Shown here: positions 5,552-5,949 of the stretch, in pieces
Layout of the letters: every line of letters starts with the position of its first letter
Numbering within the stretch: the stretch's first letter is position 1
The notes under the pieces: generated by a model
Seen by the model: the letters and a program-made list of their open reading frames with translations, nothing else
Told to the model about the DNA's origin: nothing
The model's database searches: none
Translations under genes and position numbers: made by a program
NCBI GenBank assembly: GCA_030635045.1
Contig: DAOVZP010000113.1
Location: forward strand, 1 to 5,949
Direction of reading: 5' to 3'
From: Bacteroidota bacterium
GTDB taxonomy: Bacteria; Bacteroidota; Bacteroidia; Bacteroidales; B18-G4
Length of the DNA: 5,949 nt

Positions 5552-5677
5552 GGAAAATGGGACATGGTGCAGGGTGCAGGGTACAGGGAAAATGGAAGAA
5601 GGCAGAAGGAGGTTGACGGTTGACGGTTGGCAGTAGGCAGTGGGCGGTAGGCAGTGGGCGGTAGGCAGTGGGCTGGA
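5552..5677. repeat. Array of 18 in-phase heptamers (GG-N5 type)
   Basis: Reading every 7 bases from 5552, all 18 consecutive units begin with GG, apart from two that begin GA. There are three recognisable sub-families: GGTGCAG-like (5566-5586), GACGGTT (5615-5628) and GGCAGTR/GGCGGTA (5629-5670), plus GGAAAAT seen twice (5552 and 5587). The last part contains a 14-bp unit, GTAGGCAGTGGGCG, repeated nearly three times (5633-5674). The tract is very G-rich and C-poor on the plus strand. It fills the space between the ECF promoter and the transporter promoter. Short 7-bp tandem repeats are known in intergenic DNA of Bacteroidota and cyanobacteria; no function is established. Confidence 0.85.
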
Positions 5678-5689
5678 AAGTGGAATAGT

Positions 5690-5721
5690 TTTGAGTTTTG
5701 TTTATAAAAAGAATATTTTTG
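5690..5721 (+). promoter_or_regulatory. Housekeeping promoter of the transporter gene
   Basis: TTTG (5690-5693) and TATTTTTG (5714-5721) are separated by 20 bases, fitting the Bacteroidota -33/-7 consensus. The predicted start is near 5728, about 17 nt before the ATG at 5745. It begins 12 bp after the end of the heptamer array. Confidence 0.65.
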
Positions 5722-5744
5722 TTAGCATCTAAGTATAATATATC

Positions 5745-5949
5745 ATGAAGTCCGAAAAAGGAAGCCCGGCATATATTTACATCTTCGCATTGCTTGCAAT
5801 GGTATTCTGGGGGATGTCGTTTATCTGGACTTCCATCGTATTTGATTATTATCCGCCGATTACGACTATCTTTCTCAGGCTGGTAATATCGAGTACATTT
5901 CTTTTCATCATCCTTGCAGTATCCGGTTTTCTTCAGCGGATCCGCAGGG
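5745..5949 (+). CDS. EamA / drug-metabolite transporter (DMT) family protein, N-terminal part only
   Basis: The ATG at 5745-5747 opens a frame of 68 codons to the window edge; the rest of the gene is outside. Two hydrophobic segments are visible, about residues 9-31 and 39-62. The first holds the family-typical FWGMSFIW (21-28), then a short loop with YYPP (35-38), and the second begins TIFLRL with Arg45. This WG-S-F ... P ... R arrangement is characteristic of the first EamA repeat of DMT-type permeases, which usually have ten membrane helices and export metabolites or amino acids. The substrate cannot be told. It is transcribed divergently from the sigma-factor operon by its own promoter (5690-5721), so it is probably not part of that system. 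There is no Shine-Dalgarno. Confidence 0.85.
   Translation, partial: MKSEKGSPAYIYIFALLAMVFWGMSFIWTSIVFDYYPPITTIFLRLVISSTFLFIILAVSGFLQRIRR

Noticed and set aside
5552..5677. CRISPR array
   Set aside because: Units are 7 bp with no spacers of unique sequence; there are no cas genes nearby. It is a simple tandem repeat.

Overview
The window looks like a chromosomal segment of a member of the Bacteroidota; I cannot place it more finely. Four things point there. Promoters fit the phylum's TTTG-N19/20-TAnnTTTG consensus. The regions before start codons are A/T-rich and mostly lack Shine-Dalgarno sequences. One exported protein has the phylum's typical C-terminal dockerin-like module ending in QVP. 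The ECF sigma / DUF4097 / DUF2807 gene set is also typical.

Layout. At the left (1-1876, minus strand) are two exported-protein genes 51 bp apart: a 503-residue adhesin-like protein with a duplicated dockerin-like C-terminus, then a second secreted protein cut off by the window edge. Next comes a 716-bp gap (1877-2592) with a proximal promoter for the adhesin-like gene, a perfect consensus promoter about 410 bp upstream of that gene, and several AT-rich inverted repeats. From 5496 down to 2593 (minus strand) is a compact four-gene operon: ECF sigma factor, single-pass membrane protein (probable anti-sigma), exported DUF4097-like beta-helix protein, and a DUF2807 (head-GIN) lipoprotein candidate. 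It closes with a strong intrinsic terminator at 2511-2557. To the right is a divergent intergenic region holding an ECF-type promoter for the operon, a 126-bp array of 18 in-phase heptamers, and a housekeeping promoter for a plus-strand EamA/DMT-type transporter gene cut by the right edge.

How the parts fit. The sigma factor probably transcribes its own operon from the GTAAC...GTC promoter and is held at the membrane by the small protein encoded 6 bp downstream. The two envelope proteins would be made when the sigma factor is released. This resembles an envelope-stress module. Stimulus and partners are inferred, not shown by the sequence.

Most worth a second look: the strictly 7-bp-phased GG-N5 array between two divergent promoters, the orphan consensus promoter in front of hairpin-rich DNA with no evident ORF, and the non-zinc-finger candidate anti-sigma factor coupled to two beta-helical envelope proteins. 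I see no RNA genes, transposases, CRISPR arrays or phage genes.
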